Assembly (NCBI GenBank): GCA_965246835.1
Contig: CBDFFQ010000001.1
Coordinates: 2,170,001 to 2,234,000 of the forward strand
Source: JANPPS01 sp965246835
GTDB taxonomy: Bacteria; Pseudomonadota; Alphaproteobacteria; Acetobacterales; Acetobacteraceae
Length of the DNA stretch: 64,000 bases
Reading direction: 5' to 3'
The notes beneath the pieces are model-generated. The model was not told the DNA's origin, ran no database searches, and saw only the letters and a list, made by a program, of their open reading frames with translations. Positions 24,898-33,715 of this stretch are shown here, piece after piece. The position numbers and the translations under genes are program-made. Position 1 is the stretch's first letter. Every line of letters begins with the position of its first letter.

Positions 24898-26072
24898 CGC
24901 CGCTTGTTATACACGTCCACGCAAACGGCCCCGAGCAGCACCAGCCCCTTGATCACCTGCTGGTAGTCGATGCCGATGCCCAGGATCGACATGCCGTTGT
25001 TCATCACCCCCATGATGAACGCCCCGATGATGGCGCCCGCCACCGTGCCCACGCCGCCATAGGCGGAGGCGCCGCCGATGAAGCAGGCCGCGATCGTGTC
25101 CAGCTCGAACCCGGTGCCGGCCTTGGGGGTCGCGGTGTTGAGCCGCGCGGCGAAGATCAGCCCGGCCAATGCCGCCAGCACGCCCATGTTGACGAAGGTG
25201 AGGAAGGTCAGCCGCTCCGTCCGGATGCCCGACAGCCGGGCCGCCTTCTCGTTGCCGCCGACGGCATAGACTTGGCGCCCCACCGTCGTGCGGGTGGTCA
25301 CGAAGCCATACAGCGCGATCAGCACCGCCATGATCAGCAGCACGTTCGGCAGGCCGCGATGCGCCACGATCTGCCAGCTCAGCGCCACGATCGCCGCCAG
25401 CATGACGGCGTTCTTGATGGCGAAGAGCGAGGGCGGCTCCGTCTCGATGCCATGCTGCTCCCGCCGCCGCCGCCCCGCGACATTGAGCGCCACGAGCGCC
25501 AGGCCCACCGCACCGCCGATCAGCAGCGAGGACCACCGCACCCCGCCCCATTCCGGCAGGAACTCCGGCAGGAAACCGGAGGACAGGCGCTGGAACGCGA
25601 CCGGGAACGGCCCCACGGACTGCCCGCTCAGCACCGCCAGCATCAGCCCGCGGAACACCAGCATGCCGGCCAACGTCACGATGAAGGAGGGGATCCGGAT
25701 GTAAGCGACAAAGAACCCCTGCGCCGCCCCGATCGCCGCCCCCGCCAACAGGCACAGCACCGCGGCCACGATCAGCGGCACCTGCCACTGCACCAGCATC
25801 ACCGCTGCCAGCGCCCCCACGAACCCGGCGACCGACCCCACCGACAGATCGATATGCCCGGTCACGATCACCAGCAGCATGCCCAGCGCCATCACCGCGA
25901 TGTAGCTGTTCTGCAGCACGAGGTTGGTCAGGTTGAGCGGCTTCAGCAGCGTGCCGGAGGTCGCGATCTCGAAGAACAGCATGATCGCGGCCAATGACAG
26001 CAGCATGCCGTATTGGCGCAAATTGGCCTTGATGAAACCGCCGCGGGCCGGGGCGAGGACGACGCCGCTCAT
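24894..26072 (-). CDS. gguB: Sugar ABC transporter permease, GguB/XylH type
   Basis: 392 residues with about ten hydrophobic spans. GMLLVIVTGHIDLSVGSVAGFVGA and IPSFIVTLAGMLVFRGL are hallmark motifs of CUT2 permeases, and a late VAGAIIGAFIMGVMNNGMSILGI closes the pore domain. Forms a homodimeric channel with the two-domain ATPase encoded upstream, with which it overlaps by four bases. A cytoplasmic segment near residue 210 (GRRRREQHG) is very basic. The symbol is given by resemblance to the Agrobacterium chvE-gguA-gguB order; mmsB or xylH annotations would mean the same protein type. Confidence 0.88.
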   Translation of the reverse strand: MSGVVLAPARGGFIKANLRQYGMLLSLAAIMLFFEIATSGTLLKPLNLTNLVLQNSYIAVMALGMLLVIVTGHIDLSVGSVAGFVGALAAVMLVQWQVPLIVAAVLCLLAGAAIGAAQGFFVAYIRIPSFIVTLAGMLVFRGLMLAVLSGQSVGPFPVAFQRLSSGFLPEFLPEWGGVRWSSLLIGGAVGLALVALNVAGRRRREQHGIETEPPSLFAIKNAVMLAAIVALSWQIVAHRGLPNVLLIMAVLIALYGFVTTRTTVGRQVYAVGGNEKAARLSGIRTERLTFLTFVNMGVLAALAGLIFAARLNTATPKAGTGFELDTIAACFIGGASAYGGVGTVAGAIIGAFIMGVMNNGMSILGIGIDYQQVIKGLVLLGAVCVDVYNKRR

Positions 26073-27598
26073 GGTTCGACGGCTTGATTACGTTGGATCG
26101 CGCGCATGATCGCCTCCTGCGATGCCTCGGCCGCCGTCATCTCGCCCACGAAGCGGCCCTCGTTCATGACATAGATCCGGTCCGACAATCCCAGCAGCTC
26201 CGGCATCTCGGAACTGATCACCACGACGCCCTTCCCGCTCTCCGCGAGCGCGCCGATGATCTGGTAGATCTCGTATTTCGCGCCGACATCGATACCGCGC
26301 GTGGGCTCATCGAGGATCAGCACCTCCGGCCCGCTGAACAGCCATTTGGACAACACGACCTTTTGCTGGTTGCCGCCCGAGAGCGTGCCGGATTCCTGAT
26401 ACACGCTGCTGCAACGGATATGCATCTGGCCGCGGTAGCGCTCGGCGACCTGCAACTCCTTCACGTCGTCCAGCACGGCGCGGCGCGAGACGCCGGGGAG
26501 GTTCGCGAGCGTCACGTTGGCGCGGATATCCTCGTCCAGCAGCAGGCCGAGCTGCTTCCGGTCCTCCGTCACATAGGCGAGCCCGGCGGCGATCGCGCGC
26601 GGCACCGTCGACAAATCCACCGGTGCGCCGTTCAGGAAGGCGCGGCCGCTGATGTCCCGGCCATAGGCGCGGCCGAACACGCTCATCGCGAACTCGGTCC
26701 GCCCGGCGCCCATCAGCCCGGCGATGCCCACGATCTCCCCCCGCCGCACCCGGAAATCCACACCGCGCACCACTTGCCGCGCCGCCTGGTCCGGATGATG
26801 CACCGTCCATTTCTCGACCCGGAACACCTCGGCGCCGATCTGCGGCGTGCGGTGCGGGAAGCGGCTGTCGAGGTCGCGGTCGACCATGCGGCGGATGATG
26901 TGGTCCTCATCGGCCGGGCCGGCCGCGCAATCGATGGTCTCGACCGTGCGGCCGTCCCGCAGCACGGTGATGCGGTCCGCCACGCGGGAGACCTCGTTCA
27001 GCTTGTGGGAGATCAGGATGCTGGAGATGCCCTGCGCCCGGAACCCGATCAGCAGTTCCAGCAACGCCGCGCTGTCGCGTTCGTTCAGGCTCGCGGTCGG
27101 CTCATCGAGGATCAGCAGGCGGACTTGCTTGGACAGCGCCTTGGCGATCTCGACCAGCTGCTGCTGACCGGTGCCGAGGTCCGCCACCAGCGTGTCGGGC
27201 GGGAGCGGCAGGCCGACCTGCGCCAGCAAGGCCACGGCGCGGCGATGCACTTCGCTCCGGTCGATCACCCCGAAGCGGCCCGGCGGATGCGCCAGGAAGA
27301 TGTTCTCGGCGATCGAAAGCAGCGGGATCAGCGCCAGTTCCTGATGGATGATGATGATCCCGCGCACCTCGGAATCCTGGATGCCGCGTAAATGCAGGGC
27401 GGCGCCCTCGAACCGGATCTCGCCCTCGTAGCTACCGGCCGGATAGACGCCGCTCAGCACCTTCATCAGCGTGGACTTGCCGGCGCCGTTCTCCCCCACG
27501 ACGGCATGGATCTCGCCCGCGCGGACATCGAGGCTCACGTCGCGCAGCGCCACGACCGGGCCGAACCGCTTCGTGATGCCGCGCATCTCCAGGAGCAT
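26069..27598 (-). CDS. gguA: Sugar ABC transporter ATPase, GguA/XylG type (two-domain)
   Basis: 509 residues with two nucleotide-binding domains. Domain 1: Walker A GENGAGKSTL, Walker B LLILDEPTASL. Domain 2 starts near residue 255: degenerate Walker A region GLMGAGRTEF, signature LSGGNQQKV, Walker B VLILDEPTRGID. Asymmetric CUT2 ATPases have this pattern. Energises uptake of monosaccharide bound by the ChvE-like protein. Starts eight bases after the binding-protein stop. GGAG in the ATGCTCCTGGAG start region belongs to its own codons. Confidence 0.9.
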   Translation of the reverse strand: MLLEMRGITKRFGPVVALRDVSLDVRAGEIHAVVGENGAGKSTLMKVLSGVYPAGSYEGEIRFEGAALHLRGIQDSEVRGIIIIHQELALIPLLSIAENIFLAHPPGRFGVIDRSEVHRRAVALLAQVGLPLPPDTLVADLGTGQQQLVEIAKALSKQVRLLILDEPTASLNERDSAALLELLIGFRAQGISSILISHKLNEVSRVADRITVLRDGRTVETIDCAAGPADEDHIIRRMVDRDLDSRFPHRTPQIGAEVFRVEKWTVHHPDQAARQVVRGVDFRVRRGEIVGIAGLMGAGRTEFAMSVFGRAYGRDISGRAFLNGAPVDLSTVPRAIAAGLAYVTEDRKQLGLLLDEDIRANVTLANLPGVSRRAVLDDVKELQVAERYRGQMHIRCSSVYQESGTLSGGNQQKVVLSKWLFSGPEVLILDEPTRGIDVGAKYEIYQIIGALAESGKGVVVISSEMPELLGLSDRIYVMNEGRFVGEMTAAEASQEAIMRAIQRNQAVEP

Positions 27599-27606
27599 GG
27601 GCGGGG

Positions 27607-28674
27607 CTACGGGAATTGGGACGGCTTGTAGTACCCGCTATCGACCAGAGTCGCCCGCCAGTTGAATTTGTCGACGATCACCGGCTTCAGCAGATAGGCG
27701 GGCACGATTTTGACCCCGTTATTGTAGGTCTTGGTGTCGTTGACCTCCGGCGACTTGCCGCTCAGCAGCGCGTCCACCATGTCGGCTGTAACGCGGGCGA
27801 GGTCGCGGGTGTCCTTGAAGATGCTGGCATATTGCTCCCCGGCGATGATCGCCTTTACCGACGGCACCTCGCAATCCTGGCCGCTCACGATGGCCATGGG
27901 CGTGCCGCCGCTGCCGTAACCAAGCCCCTTCAACGACGAGATGATGCCGATCGAGATGCCGTCGTATGGCGACAGCACCGCATCGACCCGGCGGCCGGAG
28001 TAGTTCGCGCTCAGCAGATTATCCATCCGCGCCTGCGCCGCCGCCCCGTCCCACCGCAGGGTCGCGACCTTGTCCATGCCCACCTGCTTGCTGCCGACCA
28101 CCAGCGTGCCGGCGTCGATCAGCGGCTGCAGCACGGACATGGCGCCGTTGTAGAAAAAGAAAGCGTTGTTATCGTCGGGCGATCCGCCGAACAGCTCGAT
28201 GTTGAGCGGCCCTTTCCCCTCTCGCGCCTTCAGCCCGGCCAGCAGGGACTGCGCCTGCAGCACACCGACCTGAAAATTGTCGAACGTCGCGTAGTAATCG
28301 ACGTTGGGCGAGTTGCGGATCAGCCGGTCATACGCGATCACCTTGATCCCGGCCCGCGCGGCCTGGCCCAGCACGTCCGACAAGGTGGTACCATCGATTG
28401 CGGCGATCACCAGGACCTTGGCGCCACGCGTGACCATGTTCTCGATCTGCGAAAGCTGGTTCGGCACGTCGTCTTCGGCATATTGCAGGTCGGTCGCATA
28501 GCCGCGTTGCCGCAGCACCTTCACGATGTTGTCCCCGTCCGCGATCCAGCGCGCCGAGGATTTGGTCGGCATCGCGATGCCCACGAGGCCCTTCGATTGC
28601 GCGACGGCCGATCCCGCCAGGGCAAGCAGACCGGTGGCGGTCGCGGAAAGGAGCGTGCGTCTGGTCGGATTCAT
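27607..28674 (-). CDS. chvE: ChvE-like periplasmic monosaccharide-binding protein
   Basis: 355 residues. The leader MNPTRRTLLSATATGLLALAG has a twin Arg and a hydrophobic core, cut near AVAQ. GIAMPTKSSARWIADGDNIV, YAEDDVPNQLSQIENMVTRG and VIAAIDGTTL match ChvE/MglB-type sugar binders, and DNFQVGVLQAQSLL and ELFGGSPDDNNA are ChvE-like. In Agrobacterium ChvE binds galactose, arabinose and glucose and also signals to VirA; here only transport is supported. GGGGGA lies four bases before the ATG. First gene of the importer operon. Confidence 0.88.
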   Translation of the reverse strand: MNPTRRTLLSATATGLLALAGSAVAQSKGLVGIAMPTKSSARWIADGDNIVKVLRQRGYATDLQYAEDDVPNQLSQIENMVTRGAKVLVIAAIDGTTLSDVLGQAARAGIKVIAYDRLIRNSPNVDYYATFDNFQVGVLQAQSLLAGLKAREGKGPLNIELFGGSPDDNNAFFFYNGAMSVLQPLIDAGTLVVGSKQVGMDKVATLRWDGAAAQARMDNLLSANYSGRRVDAVLSPYDGISIGIISSLKGLGYGSGGTPMAIVSGQDCEVPSVKAIIAGEQYASIFKDTRDLARVTADMVDALLSGKSPEVNDTKTYNNGVKIVPAYLLKPVIVDKFNWRATLVDSGYYKPSQFP

Positions 28675-28736
28675 GTGTCCCCCGGAAATGGCCTTTTCCG
28701 GAGCTTGGCACCAAGCGGGCGGGCCGCGCCACCCCT

Positions 28737-30914
28737 TCAGCGAACCAGGCTCAGCATGGGGGCGGGGATGAGGCGATAGGGCACGTCCAGGCCGATACTG
28801 TCGATCGGCTTCGGCCGGCTGAACAGGAAGCCCTGCAGATGGGTGCACCCGGCTTGGGCGAGCTGCCGGGCCTGCTCTTGCGTCTCGACCCCCTCGGCCG
28901 TGACGGACATGCCGAAGGTGCGGCTCAGGCCCACGATCGCGCGCACGATCGCCAGCGAACTGGTATCGTTCGGCAGGTCCTTGATGAAGCTGCGATCGAT
29001 CTTGACCTTGTCGAACGGGAAGCTGCGGAGATAGCTCAGCGACGAGTAGCCGGTGCCGAAATCGTCCATCGAGATCTGGACGCCCAGCGCCTTGATCTCG
29101 TTCAGGATCGCCAGGATCGCGACGCTATCGTGCAGCAGCACGGATTCCGTGATCTCGAGCTCGAGCCGGCTGGGGTCGAGCCCGCTCGCCTCCAAGGCGT
29201 TCGTCACGGTGGCGACCAGGTTCTTGTCCTTGAACTGGGACGGGGAGAGATTGACGGCGACCTTCACGTCGCCCGGCCAGGTGCTGGCCGTGCGGCAAGC
29301 CGTATGGAGCACCCACGACCCGATCGCGCCGATCAAGCCGGATGCCTCCGCCACGGGAATGAAGTCATCCGGCGGCACCAGGCCGCGTTCGGGATGCCGC
29401 CAGCGAATCAGCGCCTCGAAGCTGCTGACTTGGTAGGTCTGCGCGGCCACGAGCGGCTGGTAGTGCAATTCGAACTCGTCGCGCGCGATCGCCTGCCGCA
29501 GCCCGACCTCTACGGCCCGGCGCGATTGCAGCGCCACGTTCATCGCGGCCTCGAAATAACAGAACGTGCCGCGGCCATTCGCCTTCGCGCCATACAGGGC
29601 GGTGTCGGCGTTCTTCAGCAACTCCTCGGCGGTGCTGCCGTCCTGGGGGGCGAAGGCGATGCCGATGCTGGTGCCGATATTGATCTGGTGGGCGTTGATC
29701 TCGAACAAATCCTCGATCACGGCCACGATCCGGTTGCACAGCGCGTCCACTTCGGCCGGGCCCGCGACGTGCAGCAGGATGATGGCGAATTCGTCGCCGC
29801 CGAGCCGGGCGACGGTATCGCCGTCCCGCACACAGGATTGCAGCCGGGTCGCGACGTGGCCGAGCAACAGATCGCCCATCGGGTGGCCCAACGTGTCGTT
29901 GACCGCCTTGAACCGGTCGAGGTCGAGGCAGAGCACGGCGAAGCTGCTGCCGCGTTCCACCTGGGTCAGCGCCTGGTGCACCCGATCATGGAACAGGATG
30001 CGGTTCGGCAGCCGGGTGAGCGAGTCATGATGGGCCTGGAACTCGATCTTGGCGACGTTGGCCTGGAACACGGCGAGGGATTGCACGATCTTGCCCAGCT
30101 CGTCCCGCCGGGCCAGGGCTGCGACGTTCACGGTCCCTTTGCCCTTGGCGACTTTCTCCGTGGCCATGGCGATGCTGCGGACGGAGCGGACGGTGGCCCG
30201 GGTGAGCAGGGAAACGGCGCCGAACACCAGCAGGGCGGCCAGGATCGTCGTGCCGGCCGCGATCAGCCGGATGCGGTCCGCCAGCATCGCGGATTCCGCC
30301 GCGCGTGTCCGGGCGTCGGCCACGGCCAGGCCGGCGATCGCGTTGATACGGCCCAGCACCTTGGCGGCGTTGGCGTCGAACGGACTGAAAAAGGCGACGG
30401 CGCTGGGGAAATCGATCTCCAGCATCGAGCCGAACACGTCGATTGCCTCCGAATAAAGCCGCAATTCCTGAACCAGGGTCAGAAGCTCGGCCTGCGATTG
30501 GGGGCTGGGCGTATCAGGCGCCTGCGCCTTGAGATCGGCCGCCACCGCCAGAGTTTGTTGGACCAGATGCGACGTTTGATCGCCCACGCCGAGATCGGGC
30601 GCGCCACTGGCCTGGAGGGTGGTGAGCCGGTAGAGCGAGCCGTTGATATCGGTCAGTCGGGCGGCATCGTTGGCTAAGCGCAACGCGCCCGCGAGGTCCC
30701 GCTGCACGACCTGCTGGGTGAGGGCCGCCTGTTTGTCGGTCGCGGAAATTCCATACAGGCCGAGGCCGATGAGGGCTGCGATCGCCAAGGTCGGGCCGAG
30801 GGCCATCTTGATGGCGAATGGCCAGTTCGAGACGGCCAATAGATCGGTCATCCGGCTTACGCGGCGCCTGAACCGTACACGACGGAGCATCGAACGAGAC
30901 GCTGCACCAGCCAC
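28737..30914 (-). CDS. Membrane GGDEF-EAL cyclic-di-GMP enzyme
   Basis: 725 residues from GTG 30914, chosen because GGAGGTGAT, a near-complete anti-SD match, ends four bases upstream. ATG 30851 is an alternative. Membrane span 1 is at about 35-55. A periplasmic helical sensor region runs to about 215, span 2 lies at 216-238 and a HAMP-like stretch follows to 290. GGDEF is intact (ARLGGDEFAI, 372-376) with an inhibitory RDGD site five residues before it. The EAL domain is also intact: FEALIRW, ELEITES, DDFGTGYSSL, KIDRSFI. Both synthesis and hydrolysis of c-di-GMP are therefore possible. Divergent from a YfiR-like periplasmic protein that could regulate it. Confidence 0.9.
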   Translation of the reverse strand: MAGAASRSMLRRVRFRRRVSRMTDLLAVSNWPFAIKMALGPTLAIAALIGLGLYGISATDKQAALTQQVVQRDLAGALRLANDAARLTDINGSLYRLTTLQASGAPDLGVGDQTSHLVQQTLAVAADLKAQAPDTPSPQSQAELLTLVQELRLYSEAIDVFGSMLEIDFPSAVAFFSPFDANAAKVLGRINAIAGLAVADARTRAAESAMLADRIRLIAAGTTILAALLVFGAVSLLTRATVRSVRSIAMATEKVAKGKGTVNVAALARRDELGKIVQSLAVFQANVAKIEFQAHHDSLTRLPNRILFHDRVHQALTQVERGSSFAVLCLDLDRFKAVNDTLGHPMGDLLLGHVATRLQSCVRDGDTVARLGGDEFAIILLHVAGPAEVDALCNRIVAVIEDLFEINAHQINIGTSIGIAFAPQDGSTAEELLKNADTALYGAKANGRGTFCYFEAAMNVALQSRRAVEVGLRQAIARDEFELHYQPLVAAQTYQVSSFEALIRWRHPERGLVPPDDFIPVAEASGLIGAIGSWVLHTACRTASTWPGDVKVAVNLSPSQFKDKNLVATVTNALEASGLDPSRLELEITESVLLHDSVAILAILNEIKALGVQISMDDFGTGYSSLSYLRSFPFDKVKIDRSFIKDLPNDTSSLAIVRAIVGLSRTFGMSVTAEGVETQEQARQLAQAGCTHLQGFLFSRPKPIDSIGLDVPYRLIPAPMLSLVR

Positions 30915-30968
30915 CAAATCACCTCCGGTCACCGCATCATTTTAGTGCAGTAAAGTTAACATACAGCT

Positions 30969-30983
30969 AAAACAGTCTGTTTT
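30969..30983. promoter_or_regulatory. AT-rich palindrome in the divergent GGDEF/YfiR intergenic region
   Basis: AAAACA-GTC-TGTTTT is a perfect inverted repeat with six-base arms. It lies in the AT-rich 190-base region separating the GTG of the GGDEF-EAL gene from the YfiR-like gene. Such position and composition suit a transcription-factor site controlling both directions. A TAAAAT hexamer toward the minus gene may be a -10 box, but no matching -35 is convincing. The rest of the gap shows nothing recognisable. Confidence 0.35.
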
Positions 30984-31103
30984 GCGCCACTGAAACGACA
31001 TGCCAAGCAAATCCTGAAATTTCGTGACAGACAAACAAATCTTGAGTAGGTGATACTCTGGCCAACGGCGTCCTTCCTGCGCCGTTGCAGGGATGACGAC
31101 ACG

Positions 31104-31673
31104 GTGCAATCGGCTACCTACCCACGCAACAGAAAACTGACGCACGGCGTGCGCGCCTTCGCGGCGACGTTGCTTTTGGTGTGTCTGCCGGCCCGCGGGT
31201 CCGTTTCGGAGACGGTGTTCACCGCCAAGGACGGGCAGGTGCTTGGCCGGACCATGGGCTATGTCGGCAGCGGCATGACCGGGCTGGTCACGGTGGGAAT
31301 CGCCGTCGGCGACATGCCTGCTTCCCGCCGCGAAGCGGAGTTGGTGCGGGGCGTGATCGGGGACGGGTTCGACGCGGGCCGGGTGCGGCTGCGCAGCCGG
31401 CTGGTGCCGGTCGATCAACTCGCGACATTGTCGGGCGTGGACGTCCTGTTCGTCACGCCCGGTATCGGCGCCGGGATGACAGCCGTGGCGTCGGCGGCCC
31501 AACGCCTGTCGATCCCAACCGTCTCGACCGACATGGCCTGTGTCGAGGCAGCAAGCTGCGTCGTGGGTTTCTCGACCGAACCGACGGTCCAGATCGTCAT
31601 CAGCAGAGCCGCGGCGGACCGGGCGGGCGTGCGCTTTGTTCAGGCCTTCCGCATGCTGGTCAAGGAGCGTTAG
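31104..31673 (+). CDS. YfiR-like (DUF4154) periplasmic protein
   Basis: 189 residues from GTG 31104; an in-frame GTG at 31050 would add 18 residues. Signal-peptide-like segment VRAFAATLLLVCLPARG. The body VTVGIAVGDMPASRRE, LSGVDVLFVTPG and especially the C-terminal VQIVISRAAADRAGVRFVQA resemble the YfiR/DUF4154 fold, whose members sit in the periplasm and restrain a diguanylate cyclase. Two cysteines (CVEAASC) could form a disulphide. It is divergent from a GGDEF-EAL gene and two bases before a TonB-dependent receptor gene, a common YfiR neighbourhood. Family assignment by pattern is moderate; a degenerate ABC binding-protein lobe is the other possibility. Confidence 0.55.
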   Translation: MQSATYPRNRKLTHGVRAFAATLLLVCLPARGSVSETVFTAKDGQVLGRTMGYVGSGMTGLVTVGIAVGDMPASRREAELVRGVIGDGFDAGRVRLRSRLVPVDQLATLSGVDVLFVTPGIGAGMTAVASAAQRLSIPTVSTDMACVEAASCVVGFSTEPTVQIVISRAAADRAGVRFVQAFRMLVKER

Positions 31674-31675
31674 CC

Positions 31676-33715
31676 GTGAGTGTCGTGACAGACGGGCGCA
31701 GGCCCGGGACCGTGCGGGCATGCCTGCTGGCTGCCTGCGCCCTGGCGATGTCGGCCCAAGCGGCGATGGCCCAGTCCGTCGACTACGCCGACTTCGAGCA
31801 ATTATTCGGGGAGCCCGTGACGACGTCCGCCACCGGCAAGCCGCAGCGTGCGTCCGAAGTGCCGGCCAACATGGACATCATCACGGCCGACGATATCCGC
31901 CGCTCCGGCGCCGACAACATCCCCGACATCCTGCGCATGGTGCCCGGCGTCGACGTCCGCCGCTACGGCTTCGGCTCGGCCGAGGTCAGCATCCGCGGCT
32001 ACAACCGCCCGTCCAACCCACGCCTGCTGGTGCTGTTGAACGGCCGCCAGGTCTATTTCGACGATTATGGCCGGACCGAATGGAACGCGATCCCGGTCGA
32101 GATCGACGAAATCCGGCAGATCGAGGTCGTGAAGGGCCCCAACTCCGCCCTCTATGGCTTCAATGCCGCCTCCGGTGTGGTCAACATCATCACCTTCGAC
32201 CCCATGCGGGAGCGGGTGAATGCCGTGACGCTTCGCGGCGGCACCCAGGAATTCGGCGCCGCGTCCGCGGTGGGCACCGCCCAGTTCGGCGAGCGGGGCG
32301 GCGTCAGGGTGTCGGCCGGTGGCTTCCGCGCCCGGGAGTATGCGCCCTACCGCATCGATCAGATCAGCCTGACCTCACGGGAGAACCCGCGGCGCGGCTC
32401 GATCTCGGTCGATGGCCGGATGCGGATCGCCCCGGGGATCGAAGGGTCGTTGAGCGGGTCCGTGGTGGATAACCGCTCCTATGGCCAGGTCGGTCTGCCG
32501 ATCTACGCCACCACGCACTCCCGGGCCACGGCGGTTCGCGCCACGTTGCGGGCCGATACGAGCCTTGGGCAATTCGATCTCAATGTCTATCGCAACGGCG
32601 CCGATGTCGATTACCGCGGCGGCGTGACCCAGCTCGGACTGCGCAACGACGTGACGGTCGTGCAGGGGACCTACCTCGCCAAGCTCGGCGCGAACCACAC
32701 GGTCCGCCTTGGGCTCGAGTTCCGTGACAATACCGAGCTGGTCGCAGCCGAGCGCAGCCGGGTCGGGTATCATCTGTTCGCCGCCAACGCGATGTGGGAC
32801 TGGCAGGTGTTGCCGAGCCTCACCGTGGTCAACGCCATCCGTGTCGACCGGCTCGACCTCAACTATTCCGGCGTCCTGATCCGTCCGGATCTGGGCCGGA
32901 GCCAGGCCGATTACGACAAGCGCCACATCACCGACGTGTCGTTCAACTCCGGCATCACCTGGCGGGCGACCGAGGACGATACCTTCCGGCTCACCCTTTC
33001 GCGTGGATTGCAGGCGCCGAGCCTGTTCGCGCTGGGGTTCCAGAAGGTGGTCGAGACCGGGCCGTTCTCGCCACCGCTGGCGACGATCGGCTCGCCCAAC
33101 CTGGTGCCGAGTTCGGTGACCCATGCGGAACTCGGCTATGACCGGCAGCTCCGCTTCCTGTCGTCCACGGTGCGAACGGCGGTGTTTGCGGAGCGGACCG
33201 ACAACGTGCTGACGGATCCGTTCTCCGCGATCCCGACCTTTACGCGTCAGGGGATCGTGGATCAGTCGGCCAATGCCGGGCACAGCACCGCGATCGGTGG
33301 CGAGATCGGCATCCGGGGCGCGGCCAACGGCTTCCGCTGGAACGCCAGCTACGCCTATGTCTCGATCGCCGACCAGATCGGCAGTGCGGGCCCGCAGCAA
33401 TGGCTGGATTTCCAGCACGGCACGCCGACCCACGTCGTGCAGCTCGGCGGCGGATATACGCAGGGGCGGTGGGAGGCCGATGTCCAGGGGCGCTGGCAGA
33501 GCCGCTATCGGGACTATGCCAGCGGTGGGCCGTTGCAATTCATTCCGGTGGAAGTACCGAACTACCTTCAGCTTAATGGCCGCATCGCGTACAAGGTGAC
33601 GGACGGCTTCACCCTCGCATTGACCGGGACGCAGTTCAACGTGTCGCGGTTGATGCAGACCGCCGGCACCCCGGTCGAACGGCGCCTTTTCTTAACCGGT
33701 ACGCTGCGGTTCTGA
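31676..33715 (+). CDS. TonB-dependent outer-membrane receptor
   Basis: 679 residues from GTG 31676, with GGAG nine bases upstream. Signal peptide cut near AAMAQ. Plug domain: VPANMDIITADDIRRSG, LRMVPGVDV, VSIRGYN, VLLNGRQVY, and VVKGPNSALYGFNAASGVVNI. Beta-barrel repeats run to the end and the last residue is Phe (TGTLRF), the outer-membrane assembly signal. The plug style resembles colicin/vitamin B12 and siderophore receptors that sit with YfiR proteins. The ligand is unknown. The stop is directly abutted by the convergent SMP-30 gene. Confidence 0.9.
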   Translation: MSVVTDGRRPGTVRACLLAACALAMSAQAAMAQSVDYADFEQLFGEPVTTSATGKPQRASEVPANMDIITADDIRRSGADNIPDILRMVPGVDVRRYGFGSAEVSIRGYNRPSNPRLLVLLNGRQVYFDDYGRTEWNAIPVEIDEIRQIEVVKGPNSALYGFNAASGVVNIITFDPMRERVNAVTLRGGTQEFGAASAVGTAQFGERGGVRVSAGGFRAREYAPYRIDQISLTSRENPRRGSISVDGRMRIAPGIEGSLSGSVVDNRSYGQVGLPIYATTHSRATAVRATLRADTSLGQFDLNVYRNGADVDYRGGVTQLGLRNDVTVVQGTYLAKLGANHTVRLGLEFRDNTELVAAERSRVGYHLFAANAMWDWQVLPSLTVVNAIRVDRLDLNYSGVLIRPDLGRSQADYDKRHITDVSFNSGITWRATEDDTFRLTLSRGLQAPSLFALGFQKVVETGPFSPPLATIGSPNLVPSSVTHAELGYDRQLRFLSSTVRTAVFAERTDNVLTDPFSAIPTFTRQGIVDQSANAGHSTAIGGEIGIRGAANGFRWNASYAYVSIADQIGSAGPQQWLDFQHGTPTHVVQLGGGYTQGRWEADVQGRWQSRYRDYASGGPLQFIPVEVPNYLQLNGRIAYKVTDGFTLALTGTQFNVSRLMQTAGTPVERRLFLTGTLRF

